A stretch of 64,000 bases of DNA from Blastobasis lacticolella (taxonomy: Eukaryota > Arthropoda > Insecta > Lepidoptera > Blastobasidae). The notes under the pieces are model-generated. The model ran no database searches and was not told the origin of the DNA. It saw only the letters and a program-made list of their open reading frames with translations. Made by a program: the position numbers and the translations under genes. The DNA is taken from the NCBI GenBank assembly GCA_905147135.1, contig LR990056.1:9868001-9932000 (forward strand). Reading direction: 5' to 3'. Below, one piece after another: positions 12,801-24,800 of the stretch (the first letter of the stretch is position 1; each line of letters opens with the position of its first letter).

Positions 12801-15800
12801 TCTACTACTCACCCGGACGACCATGACAAGGACTCGGTGCTGAGTAGTGAGGCATTCTCCCTGGATAATCTTGCACTGGGATACGTGACCGATGTCACGT
12901 CTTCGGATACGTGCCGATGTCACGTGCGGGCCACTTTCGTAGGTCGTTCGTTTTGGAGGTGTTCTGGTCTTTTCTGGAAGAAGGTGTTGACTACGGTTAA
13001 GTCGGCGGCCAGTGAGGTTCGGAGAATATCTTCTCCCTCACTGTTTCGCTGGCCATAACCAAATCCATCGTGCACCCGACCGAACTCCTCGCTCCTCTGG
13101 CCCACATGACCGTTGAGGTCCGCACCAACCACAATCTGTTCGGAGGATAGTATACATAGCAGGGTATTTTCGAAACTGTTACAGAAGGCAGTCTTTTCGG
13201 TGTCGGCGCAGCCGGACCGGGGAGCATAGACGCTAATGGGGTTGGTTGTTACACCCTCAATTTGCGCCTTGATCACCATGAGTCGCCCACCACAATAGCG
13301 ACCCCAGGCCTCCCTTCTGCCGATCCGGTGTACAACAGCTTGTATCCGTGCCCGATTTTCCTAGACTTGGAGCCACGCCACCTCGTCTCTTGCAGTAATG
13401 CAACCTGAACGCGGCGCCTGTGCAACAAATAAGCCAGCTCTCGAGACCGGCCGGTCAGAGACCGACGTTTAGGGTGGCGAAGCGGAGCTTCCTACTGTTA
13501 GGCGCTAACTTCTTTAACCCTGCCCGCGCGTGACAGGGTAGCCCTAGCTCACTTATCGCAGGTGTACGGCAATATGCCTGCGCGTCGTTCAGCGGCGACG
13601 CCATAGTATGGTGTTTACCTTCAACAGAGGACCTTTTCATTCTATTTTGTGCGGTGTTTTGGCTTTTAACATGCGGCGACTACCATCCGCCCGTCACTGA
13701 TACATGGCGGCAGTGAGATTTGAACCCGGTACTCTCGCATTGCAAGTCGGTAATTTACTTGGGTAAATATGCCCCATCCCAAAAAAAGAAGTTGTCTAAA
13801 AAACACAGAAATCGATTTCTGGGATCTGGTCACATTATTAACCACACATGCATGGCAAGTGCTAGGCGAAGTAGGTACAACGCCAAGTGCCATGCGGAGT
13901 TGCTAGCTGAGTTAGAGTTGAGGAGCTTGCTCTTACAGTGTAAGCACTGCATTATGCAACTTAACTTAATTATCTTATTCCATAAAATAAAGAAACTTGC
14001 CAGACCGATAACCTAGGTTAAGCAATGTTCATAGCGTCCTTTAACTGAATGGGTGACCGTTTTGTACTTTATGACTAGTCAAACTTCAGCACCGCCACGA
14101 GCTCGCCACTCGTTAGGTGTGCCAAATACCAACGGTATGTGGCGAAGCGAGGTTGACCATGGTCTACCTCTGGGGAGCGGAGACTAATTGAACAGTCTCG
14201 AGAGCCGAGTGGCATATTACTATGAAATAAAGTATTTTGTGTGTTGGTGAACACATAATCTTACAATACACTTTATTTTAGTTTAATTTTTGTTGTAAGT
14301 TTAACGCGTGTATCCGTCTATCTGTAGCTCCCGAACGGATGAACCAATTTCAATGCGGTTTTCTGTATTTGAAAGGTCTTTTAAATTATTCCTAACTTTA
14401 TTTAATCGAAATCGGTTCAGTAGTTTAGAAGATATTTGACTATGACTAGAGTTAGTAGGAGGGATTTGTTCTCCATGTGTCGGTAGATAATGTACATCTT
14501 TGACTTGCGATATCTCGCAAGGTATACCGTTTTCGACATTTTTGAACATAGTGATCGATAGATATTAAAGTTTCCTATCGATTGGCATAAGTTTTATGAG
14601 TGGCCGCAAAATCGATATTTTTTCAAAATGGCGGAAAGTGGGTGGTGATTTTCTGCATACTAAATGTTCAATGCCCTTTCAAATATGGACAGGTACTGGA
14701 ATATTCCACTTATGGAATATTCCATATTTGGACCAAAATCGAAATTGATGGTTTAATTTTTGCTTTAAATGTGTATATATTTATTTTTCAGAATGCTTTC
14801 TGACACAAAAAATAAAGAAAAATATCCGAAATCCAAAAATTTGCAACATAAACATAAAAACTATTATTTTGATTTGCGGTTGGTAAACAGCATTTTTCAT
14901 AAAAAGCCTTAAGAAAAGCTGTTTTACAAACAGCAAATACTTTTTTAAGATTTTAGCCAGCTGAACCGAATTGCATTCAATGTTATCTATTTATTAGATC
15001 GGACGGATAACTCAAGATACGGGTTCCACCCTCACTATGTCCATTTTCATATGTATTTAAAAAACAAAAAATATTACTTATTACATATAATATTTTACAA
15101 CTAATTACCAATTTCCTATATGATATGACTGTTATTAAGTATAACAAAACATTATTTTAACATATTTAAAAGTATTTGTTGTGGCTTTTTGTCATGGTCG
15201 ATATTTGGGGTACCCAAAGAGATTGGAATGCTAGCGACCTTCAAGACTGGCAAGTAGGTCGCTAGCATTCCAATCTCTTTGGGGGTACCTTTTCTATATT
15301 CGACTACCTTTTTAATTTTTTGATTTAACTAGGTTTTTGATAATGTAAATAGTTATTAAAATCATAAGACTATCACTAAGTGTTGCAAAACAATATTTCA
15401 TCTCATCTAATAATGAAATTTACTTCGTACTATGAATAGTTTATTTTTTATATTCAAAATACAAAATGGTATTCCATATTTGGTCACTTTCCTCTAACAT
15501 GGTCACGGGATAACCGAAAACCCGGAACATACATTTAAAATGTGTGATAATAACCGCGATAGTTTAAAACATTTTGTAAACACAAAGATTATTTATTGTT
15601 ACTAGAGTGTTACGTACCTGCTTCCTTGATGTATCGAGAGTGATAAGCTATGTTGGAACACGGCACTTCTTTGGCAAATATGTTTTGAGCGGTTAGCTGA
15701 GTCACAAAATCGCGCATATTATCTGCAGGTCCAGATATCGTACTCGATTCCGGTCCATTATGACAGGCCACTTCTATTTCGGGCGGGACCAACTTTGATA

Positions 15801-18800
15801 CCTGAATGTAAAATGTATTTTACATTTGTATATAGATAAGATCATTCCAAATAATAACATCTGCTTAATATTTCAAAGTTACCTGTTCGTAACCGATCCC
15901 CACCGCTGCCATAGAGCCACGGATGAATGGTGTCTGAATGGAAACTAATCCTCTGCTATAGGCAGATAGGATCATTTCCTCCGCTGTGAGGCAGCCGTCG
16001 GCGTACGCGCAGCCCAGCTCGCCCACGCTGTGTCCTGCGCAGAGTCATATCAAGTAATTGATTATGGCCATGTTGAATGCTTGAATGATATCATCATACA
16101 TCTCAATAGCCCGTAATAACATGTGTGTGTTTTCCACATATTTTGTATGGAGTATTACTATAATCGCACGCTTATAGATAGCAATGTTACAAAAAATCAA
16201 AAGAAAACGTAGCTGCCCATTTACTTCTGATCGACGGAGTTAATTTGCCCCTTGTTCTGTCGAACATACCATAATTCGAAGCGGTGGGTGGGTATATTCT
16301 ACCAGCAATACTAACCGATGATCATATCGGGAACAATACCAACTGATGTTAGGACATCAGTGAGGCCGATCTGCACCGCAGCGATGCCCACGAAGGAATG
16401 GAGAATATTGTCAAATATCGATTTTTCGGGCGAGGTTATTATGTGGACGATGTCCACACCTTTAGGCTCCAATACCTTTCGGCATCTAAAAATTCCATTA
16501 ATTACATTATATGTATATGTTAATTACATTAATTCATAATTCATAATAATTTATTTGCTTTAAACATGGTCTTACAGAGGTGGAGTTATTTGTAAATATG
16601 TACAATCACGTTTAGCCTGTCAGAATTACAGCATGCAAATTATATCATAATTTTATTAAGTATACAACTTATTGTCAGTGAACTCTTTAATTGTATAAAA
16701 GGCTTGTACACAGAGCCAGTTCTTCAATTTTTTCCTAAATAATATGTCATTTAACAATTTAAAATAGTTCGGCAACTTATTATAAATTTTTATACACATT
16801 ACTAAACAACTTTTGTTGTATTTTGCGCTTTTTGGATTTATCGTCAGTACCAGTTTATTGGGATCTCTTTGCTCCCGTTTACTTATATCACAAGCTCGCG
16901 TGAATAGGTAGGCATGTTGCCTTACATATATTTCGTATATATAGAGCGATGGAATGGTTAGTATACCAAGCCTGGTAAAATAGGGCTTGCAAGACACGTC
17001 AAGTGCAATCCCGTATACTGCCCGAATGCATTTCTTCTGTGCAAGAAGACTCGATTCATTTCGCAACAATTTCCCCAGATTACAATACCGGAAAACGGAG
17101 TCTACGTAGGAGTGGTATGCCATTAGAGCAGTTTTTATATTAGTGGTATTTTTTAAACGTTTGAGTGCATAAACAAATCTATTGATTGTACTGCAAACAC
17201 AATCTACCAGGGCCTTCCAATTCATATTTTTATCTAGTATTAATCCCAAGAATTTGGTTTGATAAACTTTATTTATTTTTGTACCATCGTAATTAATGTG
17301 TAAATTGATTTTATCTTTTGTTTTATGGAATTGCATATAGTTTGTTTTATCTAAATTTATTTGTAGTTAGTTATTATTTAGCCAATTAATTATATTAGAA
17401 AGTAAATTATAATGTCAAATTCATGTGTCAAAATCATATTATTATTTGCATAATTTTTATTAGATGTCACCAATAATGAAATGTCATCTGCAAAAATAGT
17501 ACATGCATGGCCACTTACTTGTACAATATCATTAACGTACAAAAGAAACAAAATTGGTCCCAATACGCTTCCCTGTGGAACTCCAGATTGATTGTATCTT
17601 ATATGTGATGTAAAGACTTTGACTTCCATATTTTTATCTAGCTGCGTTATAAGAACCCGCTGTTGTCGATTTTGAAGATATGAACCAATCCACTGAAGTG
17701 TATTGCCCCGAAATCCTAGAGATTCCAGTTTCTGTAGCAGTAAATCATGTGAAACAAAGTCAAACGCTTTTGATAAATCCATAAATAAACATGTAGTTAA
17801 GTATTTCTCATTGAGACTGTTTAAAATATTTTTTATAATTGAATATATTGCAAGCGACGTAGATTTATTTTTTTGGAAGCCGAATTGATTGATGTCTATT
17901 ATTTGAAATCTATTACAAAAATCTATCATTCTTTTGTGCATACATTTTTCAAAAATTTTGGATAGAATAGGTATGAGTGTTATTGGCCGATAATATTTAT
18001 ATCTCTATTATCTCCTTTCCCTTTGTACAGTGGCTTAACCAAAGAATATTTTAAAGAATCCGGAAACACTAGAGAATGATAGATTAATAAGGTATGTCAA
18101 AATAGATAATATTTCAAGTACACAATCCCTGATTACTTTAGTACAAAGTTCATTATAACCTTCTGAGTTTGTCCTATTTAGAGACAAAACTTCTCGTCTG
18201 ACTTCCTCTTCAGACATTGGCCTCAGAAACATAGAGTTTGCAATACTCCTATTTGCTACAAATGAGGTTTTACTAGTGGCATTCGAATTTTTAACTATAT
18301 CAATAAAATAATCGTTAAACTCAGTTGCAATATTTAAAGGATCTGTGTATATTTTATAATTAATTTTAATGCTATTTATATCATTTACAGTCCGTGTATT
18401 ATTCATTTTATTTTTTATTACAGTCCATGAAGCTCTGCATTTATTTTTACTTTTGTATATAAATTTCTCTGGTTCGGTGCCTCATTGACTGTCGTTATAT
18501 CGATCTCATGAAGAACATCTATGAACAGGCTACCATGACAGTAGATGTAGCAGGAGGAACGGGACCTATTAAGTTGGAAAGAGGAATAAGACAGGGTGAC
18601 ACCATTTCACCCAAATTATTCACCAACTTACTAGAGGATACATTGTAACGTTGCATTTATTATGAACGTTCCCTTTATTTCTTCTTATTTTTCTTTTTTT
18701 TAAGGCTGCCTAGCACGTCCCTTTGTCAAATTCAAAATTTATTTAAAATTCTTTTATTTTTTTTTTTCTTATTTATTTATGTATCTGCTATCCCTTTCTG

Positions 18801-21800
18801 TCGCTCTATCCGCAATTTTCGCGGTAGACGCCAGAAAGGACGCCTACTCACTGCGCAAGTCAGGATATGACTGTCTAGCGCAGTGATACCACTCTTGTCT
18901 GTTGCCAGATATTGTGCCATTTTTACGGCATAATGTCTGGTTATCCTATAGTTTATGTATTTATATTTCTTTTATTTACTACTTTCATTTATTTATTTAG
19001 TATTTATATGTATCTAGGTAACATGGTATAATTTTTATATCATGTTATCTCTCTTATATTGTTAATTTATTGATTTTTATATTTATATTTTCCCACATTT
19101 TGGTAAACCGTTTTGGGGTAATACTTTTGGCGTGCTAGGTACCCCATTTTTTGAAGGCGCTTTGAGCGCGGAGATTCATTTATTAGTTTTTCACAAGAAA
19201 CTTTTTTAGACTACAAGTTTACCGTATAAAATGTGTGGTGATGGTGATTAAAATATAAGTAAAGTCCTAATACCTGTTTGCTGACGAAAGTCAGGTGAGT
19301 TTACGTGCTATCACTAAACAATCCCGCTTATCTCCCTGCTGGTCTCCATCCATCCGAATCCTAACCCGTGCCCATCCTTCCTTCTTCCCCAGATAGGAAG
19401 AAGTGGAGGGAGTGCTCCATTTCCTGGAGCCGGGAAACTCAGTTGAAACCAAATTTAAATTCAGTGACTCTAGTTTGTTTTTTTTTACACCAATTTGCCA
19501 CAGTTTTATCCAACTTTTTACTGACATCTTTTGTCAAGTTTGGTATACCACCACATTGAAAAGGGGGCTCAGTTTTATGCCTTGGCAGTCTCATGGGCGA
19601 TACCCAGGCTGCCTCACCAAAATTCCGTTCAACAAATCCATGCCAGATCCAGCCTTTCCGTTCTTGTGTTTGACCTGCAACTCCACCATCCCAGAAAGCT
19701 ATCCCCCACCTGCTTTTGCTTCTTTAGTTATAAGTTTTGTTAAGTTATAAATATAACAAATGTGTATAATAATATATAGGTGTAATGTGTATCTTGAGAG
19801 AGAGTAAAGAGGGACCCACTCTGATTTTCATCTGTATTTTCATGTTGTTCTGTTGTTGTAATTATTTGTTTTGTTTTTTTTCTTTAATTTTACATTTTAC
19901 AATATAGATCTTACCCCTTTTATACCCTCTCAACCTTAATTTGCTTTTTAAAACCCCTTACTTAAGTTCTGTTCAGAATCCAGTCTGACAAATGGCGCCC
20001 AACGTGGGGCCATAGGTAGTAGGAGGAGTTAGGGGGGCGGTATAGGAGCGGTGACGATAACTCCTGGTTAAATAAGCCTTATGTCGATTGGGGATTTTTT
20101 ATAGAGCGGTCGACAACTCTCAAAATAAGCCATATGTCAAGTAGGGGTTTTGTTGTGGCACCTTACCTCTATAGCTCTGCCACAACAGGGCTTTCTCTCA
20201 TTGGTTGCCTAACCTCTATAGGTCAACCGATAGGGGTTTTATTGTGATGGCCTTCCCTCTATAGGTCCATCACAAATGGGGTATTATGGAGCGGTGATGA
20301 CAACTCTGTTAAATAAGCCTTATGTCGATGGGGTTATTTTTTCTTTGGTCTATTAGTCTCCATTTGCTTATAGGTCCACCACTGACGATATTTCTAATAG
20401 TAGTCTTGATGAGTGACCTAATTTTGAATAGGTTCATTTTAGAGAGGCCTGTTTAGGATGTAGGAGTGGAGTGTGAGCCATGTTAGGCTTTCACACTCAA
20501 AAAGAGGACGAGTGGGAGAAAAATAAGAAGAAATAAAGGGAACGTTCATAATAAATGCAACGTTACAATACCCCCCCACTAATAAAAGTTTAATCCTAGG
20601 GATTAAACACGCTGTCCTCAGCGTAAAGAAAAAAATACAATAAAAAGAAAACAAATTAAAAAAAAAAGAAAAATAAGAAGAAATAAAGGGAACGTTCATA
20701 ATAAATGCAACGTTACAACATTTAAGACTTTGGATTGGGACGAGCTCGGTATTCGGGTTGATGGTGAACACCTTACACATCTCCGTTTCGCAGACGATAT
20801 TGTCATCTTCGCTGAGGACCGCGCCACATTGCAGGCCATGCTATCGTCGCTGAATAGAGCATGTCGGAGGGTCGGTTTGAACATGAACCTATCAAAAACA
20901 AAGGTAATGACTAATAGGACAATATCACCTCATGTTCAAATCGAAGGAATTCCTTTGGATGTGGTCACTGAGTATCTGTACCTAGGGCAAGTAATAAATA
21001 TGGACAGCGACAATAGTGACGATGTTAGGCGCAGAATCAGCTTGGGATGGGCCAGTTTCGGGCAAATGGCGGCAATTTTTAAATCGAACATGCCGCAGCA
21101 TCTAAAAACACGTTAAGGTTAAGGTTAAGGTTAATGGGCTCCTCTTTCCGCACTTGAACTCAAACTTGGTCCTTTGTGCGTAGTTAAGGCGTGCTAATTT
21201 AGCCAGCCCAGCTCCCTCCAGAAGTCCAGCAGTCTCTTCGGACGCTCGCAGATCTCTCGGAGGGAGGGAGGGTTCTAAAAACACGTGCGTTCGATCAATG
21301 CATTTTACCGAAGCTGACCTATGGCTGTGAGACGTGGACACTCACAGATGGCATGATGCGAAGGCTGAAGGTTGCGCAGAGAGCAATGGAGAGAGCTATG
21401 CTACGGATATCCCTAAGGGATCGTATCAGGAACATCGAGATACGTAGGCGGACCGGTGTTACAGATGTGGGGAATAGGGTTGCCAGATTGAAGTGGCAGT
21501 GGGCTGGTCATATCATAAGGTGCTCGGATGGACGCTGGAGTCAGAAATTAACTTTATGGCGGCCAAGAACGAATACAAGGAACCCTGGTAGACCAAAGGT
21601 AAGATGGTCCGACGACATCACCATGGTGGCCGGGAAAATGTGGATGAGAGAGACTTCCTGTCGATCGGGATGGAGGAGACTGGGGGAGACATATGTCCAG
21701 AGCTGGACGGCGAAATGTTAAAGCAGAAGATATAAATTTAGTATTTGATATTCTTTTAGATTGATATATACATTTTTTCAGAATTTTAGAGTATATTAAA

Positions 21801-24800
21801 TATTTATTTTTACTATTAACTGTTTTATGTTTATAATACAAAAAATCTTAAGTTACGTTTAATTTTACAACTAGTTATTAGACCTTTGCTCATCCATGTT
21901 TGCAGGACACTGTCATTAATTTTTATTTTACATTTTACTTTTGGAAAACATAGCTTGTAGAAAAGACAGAAGAGCTCGTGAAACTCATCGAAAGCATGGT
22001 TCATATCCGAATTATTATAGACTTCAGACCATGACAGCTGCTGTAAAATATTCCTAAATTTTTAAATATTATATCTCTTTTTGAAATAAAGTAAGAATTA
22101 ATATTATTTTTAACTTTCTGCTCCAATGGGAACTGCAATAATTGTGCAGTTTCGTGATCAGAGAGATAAAGAGGTAGAACTTCTGCTACCGCATCTGGTA
22201 TGTTACTTAAAATGTGGTCTATATAGGATGACTTTCTTGTAGGCACATTAATATGTATTTTTAGATTATAACTGCTCACAATGTCACGCAAATTGTCATG
22301 AATTGAGCTACTTTTTAAAGTGTCGATGTTGAAGTCTCCTGTGATAATTAATTTGGTTGTAAGCAGGTAACATTTTTTTGAAATTTCATCCAGCATACAA
22401 TCAAGTTTTTTCAAAATGACCTTTGGATCTGATGAAGGTGTTCGATAGATGCATACTATTAGTAATCCATTATTTTTAATCTCTATACCGCAACATTCAA
22501 ATATTTTTTCAACAGCAATTTTTTTTAGGAATGCTAGTTCCTCATATTGTGTTCCTTTTTTTGCCAATATGCAAGTACCTCTTCTTTTCTGGTCTCTAGA
22601 GAAATTTGTTACGTGGTTATAGTCAACGATATTGAGATATTGAGCACAACTTCTGTTTAAGAAAGTTTCTGACAAACATATTAAATCAGGTTGCTTTTTT
22701 ATACTTTTTAGCTCTTGAATAGTTAATTCTAGTATTTCTGTTTTGCTTAATACACTCGCTATGTTCTGATGCAGTATTCTAAAACTATTTTCATATACAG
22801 ATTGACTGTCACTGGCTGATTTAGTCGCGAAAAAACACATTACGGCTGTCGTTAATTGGAGCGTAATAATACGGGATTGTACCTTTCTTAGCTCTACGTT
22901 GGTTTTCGGGACTATCAATAGAGTCCATATTAAGATTTTTCACAGATTTATTTCGAAAATAATACGGTATGGTACCCTTTTTCCAATTTTCGGTTTTACA
23001 TTTTTTGCTTAGTCCGTCACGGTTGATATAAGTCTTTAATTTCTTATAATCTAAATACTTATCATTATAGTCAATGCAATCAATTTTGTGATTAATCAGT
23101 GTGTATATGTCAGATAGCTTATTAGATATTAAGTTATATTTAAGAAAATGACAATTTATGAATTTATTACACACGTTCTCTATTTTATTATTTAACATTT
23201 GTGTATTCAGCATAGCGCATTATAGTTCCCTAACCCACACATTTCTAGGTTACACTAGGTTTTCACAGGGTTTAGGCGGACCCTGGGCCCTCGCATGCCG
23301 CGCGGGGGCGCAACCGGGACATAACGCCAAGATGGTGATGATGACTAGGTTTTCACAGAATTGTTTTGTATTAAGTAATGCAAAACTAACTTTTCTATGG
23401 CACTGGAAAATACTGGTATGCGCATGAGTTCCTTGCCCATGCCGGCCCACTGCGAGCCCATCCCGCTGTACACGAACCAAAGCGGACGGCGGGCGTTGTC
23501 GAAGTAACTAGACGTTTCCGACATACTGATCGTTTTACCTTCCTCGTTTGTATCTGAAACAAAATTTAAAAACAACGTTTTTATACATGAAGAGAACCTA
23601 TGTGTGCAGGGATCGTCTCTTTTCCAGTAATCTAATTTTATTAAAATTAAGAATACAGGACTTACTCAAAATAGCATATCCTCTGCCCAAATGGCCAGAA
23701 ATGCTACTGGAATGTATATTGTGTAACAGAGCAATCTCTTCCGGGTCAATACTACGCGATTTAAGATCTTTGATTATGTTTTGCACAGCTGCATCGTGTC
23801 TTCCAGAAATTGTTACCAAATATGGAATGTGGCTTTTGCATGTGTTACGGTCCTGAAATTAAAATTATATGTTTTATGGATACGAATGTCAAACACACGC
23901 CTTGTGACACAAGACAATATTATGTCTATCACCTTTTCTTTTTCAAGTCTACGTAGTAAAACATGTGAATTGACCCCGGTAACGGAGAGTGCGTTGACAG
24001 CAGCGTAGGCGCTGTGTAATGGCTGGTGCTCGGTCACGATGCGCATGCGGCCCTCGCGCAGTGCCGCCACGTCACGCCGCGGCTGCTCGCAGTGCAGGTT
24101 CGCCGCCAGCCGCCCGCGCTCGAACCCTAGCAACACCTACAAGTGCATCAATAAGTGATACAATCTACAAGAAAAAGGTCATACTCACACCTAAATCACG
24201 CTCGTAGTTCAGCTGACCTTGGTGATAGCAGATATCCCCGAGGCAGCCTCGCCGTAGCCGATGTTGGACACCACACTGCCAACCAGCAGCGGCTCGGGTT
24301 TGTCCGCACAGAACACACGACCCAGAGCCTCCAGCTCCGCCTTGTCCACTTCAGGTACGGCTATTAATAAATTTAGCATTATTTAACCGCAGTACTTTTA
24401 GCCTGTAAAAACAAGCATTCATACTACCTGGATGATTAAAAAAGATATTTATATTTAAAAAGGACAGTCGTGAAGTACATAAAATTTTAAAAAGGAACAT
24501 GTTGACAATGACTACACAGTATATTTTTTTAATTCCATCCATGTCAAATAACGCTTTCACTACACATGTTATCGGGTTTGTTACCACGGTTAGTATTGTT
24601 TTTACCTCGATATTTCACAAAGACACACATGTCAAATAACTTTAAAAATCGTACTACATATTGCAACTAACCAGATCCAAAAGCTTCCACGTAACCAACT
24701 TCCTTGGGCGCGACTCCAGCTTCTTTATAAAACTGCTGCAGAAACTCCGTCAGCCGGTCCGGGCTGCGATAGAAGCCGAACCGCGGGCCGGTCTCGCCGG

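Larger units (their letters stand above)
9842..15530. mobile_element. Long inverted-repeat element filling intron 13
   Basis: Segments 10478-10805 and 14313-14650 are inverted copies of one another, about 320 bp each, including tatcgattttgcggccactc and its complement. The outer ends also match in inverted orientation, tgttccgggttt at about 9846 and aaacccggaaca at about 15526, as do the nearby copies of ggaaag.gaccaaatatggaat. No transposase is visible. A Foldback-like or long-TIR DNA element is my best reading, but two independent inverted insertions are possible. Confidence 0.55.
18644..20717. mobile_element. LTR-related element with inverted ends inserted in the RTE LINE
   Basis: Flanked by the 4-bp repeat ACAT (18640-18643, 20718-20721). 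The first about 55 bp, starting TGTAACGTTGCATTTATTAT, recurs inverted at the right end (about 20661-20717) and again inverted at 20517-20568. A TG...CA unit at 18644-19990 has LTR layout, followed two bases later by a primer-binding-site-like stretch at 19993-20009 (TGGCGCCCAACGTGGGG), complementary to the 3' end of tRNA-Lys(CUU) minus its last residues. No gag or pol is visible. It could be a deletion or self-integration derivative of an LTR retroelement, or a TIR element that captured an LTR. Confidence 0.7.
18467..21729 (+). mobile_element. RTE-like LINE inserted in the Jockey/CR1-like LINE
   Basis: Flanked by the 10-bp direct repeat ATATAAATTT (18457-18466 and 21730-21739). A 5'-truncated RT on the plus strand: RGIRQGDTISPKLFTNLLED (18580-18640), then after an interruption GEHLTHLRFADDIVIF, EYLYLGQVINMD, KLTYGCETWTLTD and RLKWQWAGHIIRCSDGRW. 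It ends TYVQSWTAKC before a stop at 21718-21720. Two further insertions interrupt it, and its reading frame is continuous across both when they are excluded. Apart from 5' truncation the coding sequence has few lesions, so it is relatively young. Confidence 0.88.
16590..23250 (-). mobile_element. Jockey/CR1-like LINE, split by a nested insertion
   Basis: Minus strand, 5' part at 21740-23250: an APE-type endonuclease (RILHQNIASVLSK, DLICLSETFL, TGDFNID, YLSDHE). 3' part at 16590-18456: RT with FMDLSKAFDFVSHDLLLQKL, GVPQGSVLGPILFLLYVNDI, and FADDISL as the catalytic motif, then a C-terminal region with KFLGLILDKNMNW. The two parts read in one frame once 18467-21729 and one copy of the 10-bp duplication are removed. 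The RT is dead, with frameshifts near 17400 and 17960-18050 and a TAA near 17370. The 5' and 3' limits are approximate. Confidence 0.88.
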
